Assembly (NCBI GenBank): GCA_964462035.1
Contig: CAYXAP010000028.1
Location: 45,033 to 109,032 of the forward strand
Reading direction: 5' to 3'
From: UBA1660 sp964462035
GTDB lineage: Bacteria; Myxococcota_A; Polyangia; Polyangiales; Houyiibacteriaceae
Length of the DNA stretch: 64,000 nt
Part shown: one piece after another, positions 43,591 through 52,486 of the stretch
How the letters are laid out: each line of letters starts with the position of its first letter
Position numbering within the stretch: the first letter of the stretch is position 1
The notes under the pieces: generated by a model
Seen by the model: the letters and a program-made list of their open reading frames with translations, nothing else
Told to the model about the DNA's origin: nothing
Databases searched by the model: none
Program-made: the position numbers and the translations under genes

Positions 43591-44406
43591 ATGCAGAACC
43601 CGCACACGCCCGACAACTGGAGCGCCGCTGCCGCCGACTACGACGAGGCGGTCACGGACTTCACCAGCCTCTACACCGCGGACCTCCTCGAGCGCCTCGA
43701 TCCGACCTCGGAGTGCGCCGCGCTCGAGGTCGCGGCGGGTCCGGGGAACGTCACCGAGCAGCTCGCCGCCCGCTGCAAGCGCGTGGTCGCGACCGACTAT
43801 GCGCCCGGCATGATCGAGCGGCTTCGCCAGCGGATGGAGCGCGCCCAGATCTCCAACGTCGAGTGCGCCGTGATGGACGGCACCAACCTCGACGTCGCCG
43901 ACGGGACCTTCACCCGAGCCGTCAGCAGCTTCGGTGTGATGCTCTTCGACGACCGCGCGGCCGGCTTCTCGGAGCTCCGTCGCGCGCTGGCCCCCGGCGG
44001 CAAGGTCGCCGTGAGTGCCTGGAGCGGTCCGGAGAAGATGGATTCGTTCGGCTTCTTCGGCGCAGCCGTCCAGAAAGCGCTCCCGGAGCTGCCGAAGCCC
44101 GCCAAGCCGCCGGCCATCTTCAGCCTCGCCGACACCGACCGCTTCGCGGCGGAGCTCGAGGCCGCCGGCTTCACCGACGTCGCGGTGGACAAGGTCACCC
44201 ACGTCCTCGTGATCCCTTCCAAGGAGGACTACTGGGAGCTCATGCAGAACAGCGCCCCGCCCGGCCGGGTCCTCTTCGCCAACATCGGCCCGGCCAACGT
44301 CGCCAAGGTTCGCGACGCGCTCTTCGAGATCCTCGAGGCCCGCTTCGGCGGTGGGCAGCTGGAGCTGAGCCACGAGGCGACCCTCGGCCACGGCCGGGTC
44401 GCCTGA
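43591..44406 (+). CDS. Class I SAM-dependent methyltransferase
   Basis: A 271-aa protein with the SAM-binding motif I ALEVAAGPGNVTEQLA near residue 46, DYAPGMIERLRQRM as motif II, and SFGVMLFDDR plus LAPGGKVAVSAW as post-motifs. It is similar to the UbiE/phospholipid N-methyltransferase-like group. The substrate is unknown. It stands alone between the frameshifted gene and the rhodanese-ThiF gene. Confidence 0.8.
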   Translation: MQNPHTPDNWSAAAADYDEAVTDFTSLYTADLLERLDPTSECAALEVAAGPGNVTEQLAARCKRVVATDYAPGMIERLRQRMERAQISNVECAVMDGTNLDVADGTFTRAVSSFGVMLFDDRAAGFSELRRALAPGGKVAVSAWSGPEKMDSFGFFGAAVQKALPELPKPAKPPAIFSLADTDRFAAELEAAGFTDVAVDKVTHVLVIPSKEDYWELMQNSAPPGRVLFANIGPANVAKVRDALFEILEARFGGGQLELSHEATLGHGRVA

Positions 44407-44433
44407 CGGTCCTTTCGTAACCGTCCCTCATCC

Positions 44434-44462
44434 TTGACGTCGGGGAGGGGGTCACCCATCTT
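44434..44462 (+). promoter_or_regulatory. Possible promoter for the rhodanese-ThiF gene
   Basis: TTGACG (44434-44439), a 17-base spacer and CATCTT (44457-44462) precede a hairpin, TCCATCG/CGATGGA (44462-44483). The -10 match is poor, so this is tentative. Confidence 0.3.
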
Positions 44463-44533
44463 CCATCGTCCATTGTCGATGGATGCGCTCGGGTAGCTCA
44501 TTGTTTCCGAGCTGAGAGGTAGGAAAAGGCGCG

Positions 44534-45697
44534 ATGGCACAGACCTATTCGGACATGCTCCAGAGCATCAAGGCCTCGATCAAGCAGGTCTCGCTGGACG
44601 ATCTGAAGGCCCGCATCGAAGGCGGCGAGGAGCTGACGCTCGTCGACGTCCGCGAAAAGGACGAGTGGCGGCAAGGGCACATCCCGGACGCCGTCCACGT
44701 GCCGCGCGGCTTCCTCGAGATGCAGGCGGCCAGCCGACTGCCTAAGAAGGACGCCACCATCGTCACCTACTGCGCCGGCGGCGTGCGCAGCGCGTTCGCC
44801 GCGAAGGTGCTCCAGGACCTCGGCTACACGAAGGTCGAGAGCGCCAACCCCGGTTTCAACGACTGGAAGGACCGGGGCTTCCCGACCACCAAGCCCTTCG
44901 CCTTCACCGACGAGCAGCTCAACCGCTACAGCCGGCACCTGCTGCTTCCAGAGGTTGGCGAGAAGGGTCAGGCCAAGCTGCTTCAGGGTCGCGTGCTCCT
45001 GCTGGGCGCGGGCGGCCTCGGCAGCCCGGCGGCGCTCTACCTCGCGGCCGCTGGCGTCGGCACGCTGGGTGTCGTCGATGGCGACGTCGTCGACGAGTCG
45101 AATCTGCAGCGCCAGGTGCTCCACGGCCGAAGCCAGGTCGGCGTGGCGAAGGTCCAGAGTGGCGCCGCCCGCATCGCGGACCTGAACCCCGACGTGACCG
45201 TGATCCCCTTCGAGGAGCGGCTCACCAGCGAGAACATCGACCGCATCTTCGACCAGGACTGGGACGTCATCGTCGACGGCCTCGACAACTTCCCGACCCG
45301 CTACCTGGTGAACGACGCCAGCGTCTGGAAGGACATCCCCGTCGTCCACGGATCGATTTTCCGCTTCGACGGACAGGTCACGACCTTCTGGCCCAAGCAG
45401 GGTCCCTGTTACCGCTGCCTCTACCCGGAGCCGCCGCCCGCGCACCTCGCGCCCAGCTGCGCCGAAGCCGGCGTCCTCGGTGTGCTCCCCGGCGTCATCG
45501 GCACCATCCAGGCCACTGAGGCCATCAAGATCCTGCTCGGCCAGGGCGACCCGCTCGTCGGTCGCTTGCTCCAGTACGACTCGCTCTCGATGAAGGTCCG
45601 CAACTTCAAGCTCCCCAAGGATCCCGAGTGCGTGGTCTGCGGCGAGAATCCGACCATCACCGAGTACATCGACTACGAAGGCTTCTGTGCCGCCTGA
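44534..45697 (+). CDS. moeB: Rhodanese-ThiF/MoeB fusion, sulfur-carrier adenylyltransferase
   Basis: A 387-aa protein. Residues about 20-115 are a rhodanese domain with the active Cys80 in TYCAGGVRS. Residues about 125-387 are an E1-like adenylation domain: LLLGAGGLGSPAALYLAAAGV, DGDVVDESNLQRQVLH, plus the zinc Cys pairs CYRC and CVVC. The pair activates a small sulfur carrier, for example MoaD or ThiS. In MOCS3/MoeZ the rhodanese sits at the C-terminus, so here the order is reversed. An AGGA site precedes the ATG. Confidence 0.88.
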   Translation: MAQTYSDMLQSIKASIKQVSLDDLKARIEGGEELTLVDVREKDEWRQGHIPDAVHVPRGFLEMQAASRLPKKDATIVTYCAGGVRSAFAAKVLQDLGYTKVESANPGFNDWKDRGFPTTKPFAFTDEQLNRYSRHLLLPEVGEKGQAKLLQGRVLLLGAGGLGSPAALYLAAAGVGTLGVVDGDVVDESNLQRQVLHGRSQVGVAKVQSGAARIADLNPDVTVIPFEERLTSENIDRIFDQDWDVIVDGLDNFPTRYLVNDASVWKDIPVVHGSIFRFDGQVTTFWPKQGPCYRCLYPEPPPAHLAPSCAEAGVLGVLPGVIGTIQATEAIKILLGQGDPLVGRLLQYDSLSMKVRNFKLPKDPECVVCGENPTITEYIDYEGFCAA

Positions 45698-46481
45698 GCC
45701 TGGCGGCCCTTCCAAGAGCGTCGATGTCTATCTCGGAGCTTCGCGCTGGCTCCGCCGAGGGATCCGTGCCGTTGGCGGGACCTTCAATGGTCTCTGGCTG
45801 GGGGTGCTCTCGGATGCCGCGCTCGATGCCGTAGACACCAGCTACTACGACGGTCGCGATAGCTACCGGGATGCCTCGTACAACGAACGAGGGCTCTTCG
45901 AGTGGGAGTCGGTGGCCATCGGGGCCCATTTCGGCGAGTGTCGCCGGGTGGTCGTGACGGCCGCTGGTGGAGGACGCGAAGTCCTCGCACTGCGCGAACG
46001 GGGGTTCGACGCCCGAGGCTTCGAGTGCAACGCAGGTCTGGTCCATGCCGGCCGCCGCCTCCTCGCCGATCACGGCCACGAGGGCACGATCGAAGTCTGC
46101 GCTCGTCACGAGTGGCCCACGAACGAACCCTTCGATGGCGTGGTGGTGGGGTGGGGCTCGTACATGTTGATCCGAGGCCGCCAGCGGCGGGTGGCGTTCC
46201 TTCGGGGCGCAGCACGTAGCCTGCCGAAGGGAGGGCCATTGCTGGTGTCCTTCTTCGGTCGCGATCGCCTCGGGGCGGAGTTCCGGCTGATCACCGCCCT
46301 CGGCAACGCCATTCGAACACTCGCGGGGCGCGAGCTCCTCGAGCTCGGTGACACGCTCGTTCCGAACTACGTCCACGTCTTCACCGAAGACGCGATCGAG
46401 TCCGAGCTTCGCGATGGCGGCTTCGAGCTGGTGGCCTACGAACGGACCCCATACCGGCACGCCATCGCTCGACGTCTTTGA
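45687..46481 (+). CDS. SAM-dependent methyltransferase-like protein
   Basis: A 264-aa protein starting at GTG, overlapping the rhodanese-ThiF gene by 11 bases. The SAM-binding region appears in VVVTAAGGGREVLALRERGF and PFDGVVVGWGSYM, with an unusual TAAGGG core instead of the usual D/E-x-G. It looks like a methyltransferase acting on a small molecule, perhaps linked to the sulfur-transfer protein ahead of it. Confidence 0.7.
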   Translation: MPPEPGGPSKSVDVYLGASRWLRRGIRAVGGTFNGLWLGVLSDAALDAVDTSYYDGRDSYRDASYNERGLFEWESVAIGAHFGECRRVVVTAAGGGREVLALRERGFDARGFECNAGLVHAGRRLLADHGHEGTIEVCARHEWPTNEPFDGVVVGWGSYMLIRGRQRRVAFLRGAARSLPKGGPLLVSFFGRDRLGAEFRLITALGNAIRTLAGRELLELGDTLVPNYVHVFTEDAIESELRDGGFELVAYERTPYRHAIARRL

Positions 46482-46502
46482 GGCCCGAGGCTCGGTCCCC
46501 GA

Positions 46503-46530
46503 CCGCGCCCGTCGCATGGGACGAGCGCGG
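46503..46530. terminator. Bidirectional terminator hairpin
   Basis: CCGCGC/GCGCGG and CGTC/GACG stems with one mismatch and a six-base loop lie between convergent genes (45687-46481 and nrdB). A T run is lacking. Confidence 0.45.
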
Positions 46531-46538
46531 CCGTTCGC

Positions 46539-47582
46539 TCAGAAGTCGGCGTCGAAGGTGACGTCGCCGCTCACGCCCATCTGGTAGGCCGAGACTCGCC
46601 GCTCGAAGAAGTTGGCGACCTCCTGCACGTCCTGCAGCGCCATGAAGGGGAAGGGGTTGGCGGCGCCGAAGCGCGGCTTCATGCCGAGCATCGAGAGCCG
46701 CTGGTCCGCGCAGTGCTCGAGGTACTCGCGGATGTCCGCGAGCGAGAGCCCGATGACACCCTCGCTGAGCAGGTCCTCGGCGAACTGCATCTCGCACTCG
46801 ATGGCCTCGACCATCATCTCGACCACCGACGCCTCGAGCCGGGTATCGAAGAGGTGCGGCTGCTCGGTGCGGATGGTGCGCACGGCCTCGAAGGCGAAGG
46901 CCATGTGGGCGCTCTCGTCACGAAAGACCCAGTTGGTGCCCGCGGCCAGCCCGTGCAGCAGCCCGCGCGAGCGAAGGAAGTACACGTAGGCGAACGCCGC
47001 GAAGAAGAAGAGTCCCTCGATGCACGCCGCGAAGCAGATGAGGTTCAGCAGGAAGGCCCGCCGATCCTCGTCGCTCTGCAGGGAGTCGAGGTCGGTGATG
47101 CTGTCCATCCACTTCGCGCAGAACTCCGCCTTTCGCCGGACCGACGGGATGTGCTCGACCGCCGCGAACGCCTCGGCGCGCTGCTCGGGCGAGGGCATGT
47201 AGGTGTCGAGGAGCGTCAGGTAGAACTGCACGTGGAGCGCCTCTTCGTAGAGCTGCCGCGACAGGTACATGCGCGCCTCGGGCGCGTTGAGGTGCCGGTA
47301 GAGGTTGAGCACCAGGTTGTTCGACACGATCGAGTCGCCGGTCGCGAAGAACGCGACGAGCCGCTCGACGAGGTGCCGGTCGCCCGGGCTCATCTCGGTG
47401 TAGAGGTCCGAGAGATCGGTCGAGAAGTCCACCTCCTCGACCGTCCACGTGTTCCGGATCGCGTTTCGGTACATCTCGTAGAACTGCGGGTAGGCCATCG
47501 GCCGCAGCGTCAGCTCGAGGCCGGGATCGAGGAGCTTCCCCCGCCGGCCCAGCGGACGAACCCGTCCGGTCACGCGGCTCAT
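46539..47582 (-). CDS. nrdB: Class I ribonucleotide reductase, small subunit
   Basis: A 347-aa ferritin-like radical subunit. The metal ligands fit class Ia numbering: D83, E114, H117, and the radical Tyr Y121 (sequence EEALHVQFY), plus a second EESAHMAFAF-type group DESAHMAFAF. The C-terminus FDADF is the tail that docks on NrdA. The ATG at 47582 overlaps the nrdA stop (ATGA). The apparent class is Ia. Confidence 0.95.
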   Translation of the reverse strand: MSRVTGRVRPLGRRGKLLDPGLELTLRPMAYPQFYEMYRNAIRNTWTVEEVDFSTDLSDLYTEMSPGDRHLVERLVAFFATGDSIVSNNLVLNLYRHLNAPEARMYLSRQLYEEALHVQFYLTLLDTYMPSPEQRAEAFAAVEHIPSVRRKAEFCAKWMDSITDLDSLQSDEDRRAFLLNLICFAACIEGLFFFAAFAYVYFLRSRGLLHGLAAGTNWVFRDESAHMAFAFEAVRTIRTEQPHLFDTRLEASVVEMMVEAIECEMQFAEDLLSEGVIGLSLADIREYLEHCADQRLSMLGMKPRFGAANPFPFMALQDVQEVANFFERRVSAYQMGVSGDVTFDADF

Positions 47583-49924
47583 TGGCAGGCCTCGCAGATC
47601 TCGGGGTTCTCGAGCGAGCAGCGAAGCGCGGCGTCGGCCTTCTGGTCGGTGCTGGTCACCGTCTTCGTGATCCCCGTCGCCGGCCGCGAGCGCAGGTAGT
47701 AGGTGGTCTTCAGCCCCCGTTTGAAGGCGTACATGTACATCGACGAGAGGGCGCCGACCTCTGGGCTCTCCATGAAGAGGTTGAGCGACTGGCTCTGGTC
47801 GATGAAGGGGCCGCGCGCCGCGGCGTGGTCGATGAGCGCTTTCTGCTTGAGCTCCCAGGCGGTGCGATAGAGCTGCCGGATCTCCTCCGGCAGCTCGTCG
47901 AGCCCTTGGATGGACCCCTCGGCGGCGAGGAGCCGCTGGCGGATCCCGGGGGTCCACATGCCGCGGCTCCGGAGCTCGGCCACGAGGTAGCGGTTCAGCA
48001 GCAGGAACTCCCCACTGAGCGTCTCGCGCTTGAAGAGGTTCGAGACCTGCGGCTCGATGCACTCGTAGCAGCCGGCGATCGACGCGATGGTCGCGGTCGG
48101 CGCGATGGCGATCAGCAGCGAGTTGCGCAGTCCGTGCTCCCGCACCGCCGCGCGGAGCGCCTCGTAGCGTGCGCGATCGCGAACCGGCACGCCCCAGAGC
48201 TCCGGCTGGAGCTGGCCGCGCGCCGCGCGGGTCTCGGCGAAGGCCTCGTGCGGGCCGTGGGCCTCGGCCAACGCCACGCTCTCTTCGAGGGCGGTCAGGT
48301 AGATCTCTTCCTGGATCGTCGCCGAGAGCTCGACCGCGCGCGGGTCGTCGAAGGGAAGCCCCAGCCGGAAGAAGACGTCCTGCAGGCCCATGATGCCCAG
48401 CCCCACGGGGCGCCATCGCTCGTTGGAGCGGGCGGTGCCGTCGATCGGATAGAGGTTCAGATCGATGACCCGGTCGAGCTGTCGCACCGCGATGCGGACG
48501 GTCTTCCGTAGCCGTTCGACGTCGACCCCTTCTTCGGCCAGGTGGGCCGCCAGGTTGATCGAGCCGAGGTTGCACACGGCGGTCTCGCGCTCCGTCGTGA
48601 CCTCGAGGATCTCGGTGCAGAGGTTCGAGAGGTGCACGACTCGCCCGTCTTCGGCGGTCTGGTTGCAGGTCGCGTTCGCGCGGTCCTTGAAGGTCATCCA
48701 GCCGTTTCCGGTCTGCGCGAGCGTCCGCATCATCCGGCGGTAGAGCTCGCGGGCCGGCAGCGTCTTGCGCGCGAGCCCACGTTCCTCGGCGGCCAAGTAC
48801 GCGGCCTCGAACGCCTCGCCGTAGCGGTCCGGTAGCTCGGGCACGTCGGCCGGGTCGAAGAGCGACCAGGGCGCGTCTCGTTCGACCCGCCGCATGAAGA
48901 GGTCGGGGATCCAGTTCGCCAGGTTGAGGTTGTGGGTGCGCTGCGCTTCGTCACCGGTGTTGTCGCGGAGCTCGAGGAAGGCTTCGATGTCCGCGTGCCA
49001 GGGCTCGAGGTACACGCAGCAGGCGCCCTTGCGCTTGCCGCCCTGGTTCACCGCCGCGACCGAGCTGTCCAGCGTCTTGAGCCACGGCACGATGCCGTTC
49101 GACTGGCCGTTGGTGCTCCGGATGAGCGAGCCGCGCGAGCGAACGCGGTGGAAGGCCATGCCGATGCCGCCGGAGAACTTCGAGAGCATCGCCACGTCGC
49201 GGTAGCGGTCGTAGATGGCCTCGAGGGTGTCGGAGGGCGAGTCCAGTAGGAAGCAGCTCGAGAGCTGCTCGTGGCGGGTCCCGGCGTTGAAGAGCGTGGG
49301 GGAGCTCGGCAGGTAGGAGAGGGTGGCCAGGGTCTCGTAGAGCGCCGCGGTCTCCTCGAGCGACTCGGTGAGCGCGCTCGCGACTCGCAGGAAGAAGTGC
49401 TGCGGTCCCTCGATGACCTCGCGGCTCACCGGGTGGCGCAGGAGGTAGCGGTCGTAGACCGTCCGAAGGCCGAAGTAGCGAAAGCGCGCGTCGTGCCGTC
49501 GATCGATCAGCGCATCGAGTGCCGCGCCTTCGCGCAGTGTGCGTTCGTGGAGCCGGTCGCCGACCAGCCCGAGCTCGCGGCCCCGGGCGATCGACTCGGT
49601 GAACGCGCCGAGTCCCTGGGACCCGAGCTCCTCGTCGATGAAGCGGGCCAGCAAGCGGGCCGCGAGCTGGTCGTACTCCGGCGCCTCGCTGGTGAGCGAC
49701 GCCGCCACGCGGATCGAGAGCTCGTCGAGCTCCCGCGTGGTCGCCCGGTCGTGGAGCCCGGCGATGGTGCGCACCGCCACCAGGTCCGGGTCGACGTGAC
49801 CCAGCCCCTCGGCGGCCCGCCGGACCACCGCCACGATGGCACCCACGTCGATCGTCGCCTCGGACCCGTCGCGCTTACGGATCCGCATCCCACCGGCTCG
49901 CGCCGGCGTTTCCATTGTCTGCAT
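47579..49924 (-). CDS. nrdA: Class I ribonucleotide reductase, large subunit
   Basis: A 781-aa enzyme making deoxynucleotides from ribonucleoside diphosphates. An N-terminal ATP cone (residues 10-100, KRDGSEATIDVGAI) supplies overall activity control. The catalytic barrel includes SSCFLLDSPSDTL, SGGIGMAFHRVRS, NLCTEILEVTT and CNLGSINL. It ends with the redox-active CEACQ pair. The ATG at 49924 lies just past a GAGGGAACGG-type site; the frame is open 22 codons further upstream. Transcription passes through a cobalamin riboswitch. Confidence 0.95.
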   Translation of the reverse strand: MQTMETPARAGGMRIRKRDGSEATIDVGAIVAVVRRAAEGLGHVDPDLVAVRTIAGLHDRATTRELDELSIRVAASLTSEAPEYDQLAARLLARFIDEELGSQGLGAFTESIARGRELGLVGDRLHERTLREGAALDALIDRRHDARFRYFGLRTVYDRYLLRHPVSREVIEGPQHFFLRVASALTESLEETAALYETLATLSYLPSSPTLFNAGTRHEQLSSCFLLDSPSDTLEAIYDRYRDVAMLSKFSGGIGMAFHRVRSRGSLIRSTNGQSNGIVPWLKTLDSSVAAVNQGGKRKGACCVYLEPWHADIEAFLELRDNTGDEAQRTHNLNLANWIPDLFMRRVERDAPWSLFDPADVPELPDRYGEAFEAAYLAAEERGLARKTLPARELYRRMMRTLAQTGNGWMTFKDRANATCNQTAEDGRVVHLSNLCTEILEVTTERETAVCNLGSINLAAHLAEEGVDVERLRKTVRIAVRQLDRVIDLNLYPIDGTARSNERWRPVGLGIMGLQDVFFRLGLPFDDPRAVELSATIQEEIYLTALEESVALAEAHGPHEAFAETRAARGQLQPELWGVPVRDRARYEALRAAVREHGLRNSLLIAIAPTATIASIAGCYECIEPQVSNLFKRETLSGEFLLLNRYLVAELRSRGMWTPGIRQRLLAAEGSIQGLDELPEEIRQLYRTAWELKQKALIDHAAARGPFIDQSQSLNLFMESPEVGALSSMYMYAFKRGLKTTYYLRSRPATGITKTVTSTDQKADAALRCSLENPEICEACQ

Positions 49925-50057
49925 GTCTTCGTTCCGTTCCCTCGCGGAAGAACCCGAGTGGCGAGACGAAGAACGACGGAGAGGCAGCACGGCCGACCCC
50001 GCCGGTCTTCCCTCGAGACCCGGGCAACCGCTTCCCAGAGGCGAGACTCTGGAAAAC

Positions 50058-50256
50058 GCATCGCGGCAGGTCTTCGGGCTCGTGGGCGTTCGGCGTTGCC
50101 GATTCCTACCGGCCGTCGCTTCCCAGAGCTCACGCTCCAGTGCTCGATGACGGCTTTCGTTCCCACTTACCGCTGCGGGGCAGCTCCGGATTCACACCGG
50201 ATTCCCTCCCGAGGTGTGCTCACCCCGAGGCCTCCGGCGAACCGAAAGCACCAACG
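50058..50256 (-). promoter_or_regulatory. Cobalamin (B12) riboswitch upstream of nrdAB
   Basis: Read on the minus strand: TTGGTGC at the 5' end, GGGAATCCGGTGTGAATCCGG, GCTGCCCCGCAGCGGTAA, a GAGCACTGGAGC B12-box-like segment enclosed by GCCGTC/GACGGC, then GAGCCCGAAGACCTGCC. These follow the adenosylcobalamin aptamer in the correct order. A small CCAGAG/CTCTGG hairpin lies downstream. Cobalamin should lower nrdAB expression. Confidence 0.9.
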
Positions 50257-50265
50257 ACGTCACGC

Positions 50266-50295
50266 AACGTAGGGCAACCGATGGCGGCGGGTCAA
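50266..50295 (-). promoter_or_regulatory. Promoter for nrdAB transcript
   Basis: TTGACC (50295-50290) and TACGTT (50271-50266), an 18-base spacer, place the start at about 50259, directly before the first riboswitch base at about 50256. The -10 has only three of six consensus bases, but the geometry is compelling. Confidence 0.5.
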
Positions 50296-50354
50296 CCCAT
50301 ATCTTGGGTGTGTGGCTCGCCCGAGCCACGACCCGTGGTGCTGGGCTGCTCCGG

Positions 50355-51503
50355 TCAGCAGTCGACGAGGGTCACGCTGTACGTGATCGGCCCGCCGTCG
50401 AAGTTGCCGATCGTGACCTCGTAGGTGGTGCCGGCGGTCGGGGTCCAGCCCTCTGGGTCCCAGGCGATCGACTCCTGCCGGCCGTAGGTGCTGCCGGGGT
50501 AGTAGACGCCGACGGGCAGCATCATGCCCCCGCTGCGGACCTCGACGGTGGCGTCGCGGAGCCCGGCGTTGGAGTGGAAGCTCCAGGTGTGCTGCGCGGT
50601 GGCGATGGGTGCCGGACCCTGGTTCGGGTAGCTGGTCCAAGGCCGGTCGGAGCTGCCGCTGCCGTCGAAGACGCCGAGACACTGGCCGCGGCCGGCGAAG
50701 CCGATCCCGATCTTGCCGAGGCGCGGTGCGAGCACCCAGCGACGGTGGCCGAGGCTCGCGACGCCCCGGTCTCCCATGTAGAGGTCGATGGCGGCGGGGC
50801 TCGAGCGGCTGCCGAGCGCCAGGTTGCTGTTGCCAGCGGCCGCGGCACCGGCGGCCGAGTAGCAGGCCCAGCTCATGGGCGGGTCGTGGGAGAGGCGCCC
50901 CTCGCGAGTCATCATCAGCGCGCACGCCTGATCGCCGGCGTGCTGGGCCGGGTCGTCGGTCACGGGGTCGAGGCCGGCGAGCCAGCGGTACATGTTCACT
51001 CGGCGCACGGTGTCCTCGATGGCGGCCGCCGAGAGCGTGCCCGGGTCGCACATGTCACTGGGCTCTTCCCAGCCCCCGCCAACGGCGTTCTCGACGCGGC
51101 CGGCGTTCCAGGCGTCGCAGACGTCCGCCTCGGTGCGGCCGGCGGGGTCGCCCGGCTCGACGGGCTGGCAGGTCCCGCCACCGACGTCGATGAAGCCAGG
51201 CAGGCAGCTGCAGGTCCCGCCGGAGCAGCTCGCGCCGGCCCCGCAGGTCACACCGGCGCAGGGGTCGCCGGGGCCGAGATCGGGATCGGGCGTCGTGCCC
51301 ATGTCCCGGCCGGTCGTGCCCAGGTCGCTGGTCGGCGTCGGGCCGAGATCCGCGCCCGGGCCGGCGTCGCCCGCGAGTCCATGGTCTGGGAGGGTGACCT
51401 CTGGTGGCAGCTCCGAGAGCTGCCCGGCCTCACAGCCCATCACCACCAGCGCCGCGCACGACGCAAGAGCCCACGCCCACCGATCCCGAGGGGTCCACCA
51501 CAT
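50355..51503 (-). CDS. CAP-domain lipoprotein
   Basis: A 382-aa protein. MWWTPRDRWAWALASCAALVVMGC is a lipoprotein signal with Cys24. A Pro/Gly/Asp-rich, low-complexity stretch follows, then an EGF-like Cys segment (CAGVTCGAGASCSGGTCSC). The CAP/SCP-like domain spans roughly residues 160-285 (RRVNMYRWLAGLDPV, GHRRWVL, and a second part GIGFAG). The C-terminal about 100 residues form another beta domain. It might act on the cell surface. Confidence 0.75.
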   Translation of the reverse strand: MWWTPRDRWAWALASCAALVVMGCEAGQLSELPPEVTLPDHGLAGDAGPGADLGPTPTSDLGTTGRDMGTTPDPDLGPGDPCAGVTCGAGASCSGGTCSCLPGFIDVGGGTCQPVEPGDPAGRTEADVCDAWNAGRVENAVGGGWEEPSDMCDPGTLSAAAIEDTVRRVNMYRWLAGLDPVTDDPAQHAGDQACALMMTREGRLSHDPPMSWACYSAAGAAAAGNSNLALGSRSSPAAIDLYMGDRGVASLGHRRWVLAPRLGKIGIGFAGRGQCLGVFDGSGSSDRPWTSYPNQGPAPIATAQHTWSFHSNAGLRDATVEVRSGGMMLPVGVYYPGSTYGRQESIAWDPEGWTPTAGTTYEVTIGNFDGGPITYSVTLVDC

Positions 51504-51546
51504 GGGCGCCAAGGGTAGCAGCGGATCGGGCGGGGGGCGTAGGCGC

Positions 51547-52464
51547 TCAGTTCGGTCGGGCCGAGAGGCGCTTCCAGATGACGGCGACGACACCGAGGAT
51601 GACCACGCCGATCAGCTGCGACGTGCTCAGCCCCAGGAGCGCGCCCCGGTCATCGGCCCGGAAGTACTCCAGGACGAAGCGGAGCACGGCATAGAGCGCG
51701 AGGAAGAGGAGCATGAGCTGACCGTCGAAGCGCTTTCGGGGTCGCCACACCAGCATGAGGAACGCGGCGATCGCGAGGCAGCCGAAGGACTCGTAGAGCT
51801 GCGTCGGGTGGACGGGCAGCGACTCGAGGTTCGGGGCGGAGAGCAGCCCGTGCTCGTGTTGCTCTTGGCTCGCGTCGCTCCAGCCGGGGAAGCGGACCGC
51901 CAGCGGGAACGCGGCGTCGGTGGGCTGGCCGAAACAGCAGCCGCCGAGGAAGCAGCCCAGCCGGCCGAAGAAGAGGCCGAGCGGCATGACCATGCCGACC
52001 AGGTCGACGCCCTTGAGGACGGGGAACTTCTCCTTGCGGAGGAAGTAGAGGCCGTAGGCGCTCGCGGCGATCAGGCCGCCGTAGTAGGCGAGGCCGCCAT
52101 TCCAGAACTTCGCCCAGGCGAAGCAGTCCCGCTCGGCGGGCCGGCAGACTTCGGCGGCCGGGTCCCAGATGCCTTCGAGCTTGGCGCAGCGCGCCGCGGT
52201 GACGTTCCACTCGACTAGGTCCGGGTCGGTGCAGAGGTGCACGTAGTCCCAGAAGAGGCCGTCGGCGATGACGTGCAGGATGCGCCCCCCGATGACGCCC
52301 CAGAGCAGCGCGAAGAGGCCCAGATCGATCATCGTGTCGTGATCGAGCTTCATGCGGCGGGCCTGCCGCTGAGCGAGGAAGATGGCGAGGCCGAAGCCCA
52401 CCATCAGCATCCCGAAGTACGCCGGGACGGTCTCCCCGAAGATCTCGAAGAGGGTCGGCTTCAT
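51547..52464 (-). CDS. lgt: Prolipoprotein diacylglyceryl transferase
   Basis: A 305-aa inner-membrane enzyme that transfers diacylglycerol to the lipobox Cys. The typical GGRILHVIADG, YYGGLIAASAYGLY and GLFFGRLGCFLGGCCFGQPT (conserved Arg-Gly-Asn-like region here RLGCFLGG) are recognised, along with VHPTQLYES. An unusual loop with several Cys lies between helices (LCTDPDLVEW and EVCRPAERDCFAW). The ATG is at 52464, the frame being open upstream. It lies 22 bases from lspA. Confidence 0.9.
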   Translation of the reverse strand: MKPTLFEIFGETVPAYFGMLMVGFGLAIFLAQRQARRMKLDHDTMIDLGLFALLWGVIGGRILHVIADGLFWDYVHLCTDPDLVEWNVTAARCAKLEGIWDPAAEVCRPAERDCFAWAKFWNGGLAYYGGLIAASAYGLYFLRKEKFPVLKGVDLVGMVMPLGLFFGRLGCFLGGCCFGQPTDAAFPLAVRFPGWSDASQEQHEHGLLSAPNLESLPVHPTQLYESFGCLAIAAFLMLVWRPRKRFDGQLMLLFLALYAVLRFVLEYFRADDRGALLGLSTSQLIGVVILGVVAVIWKRLSARPN

Positions 52465-52486
52465 GCGGGCCTCGCCGCGAGGGCGA

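Noticed and set aside
43500..43600. Possible tRNA or rRNA fragment in this and other gaps
   Set aside because: No T-loop-like GGTTCRAATCC segment with matching arms was found in any gap.
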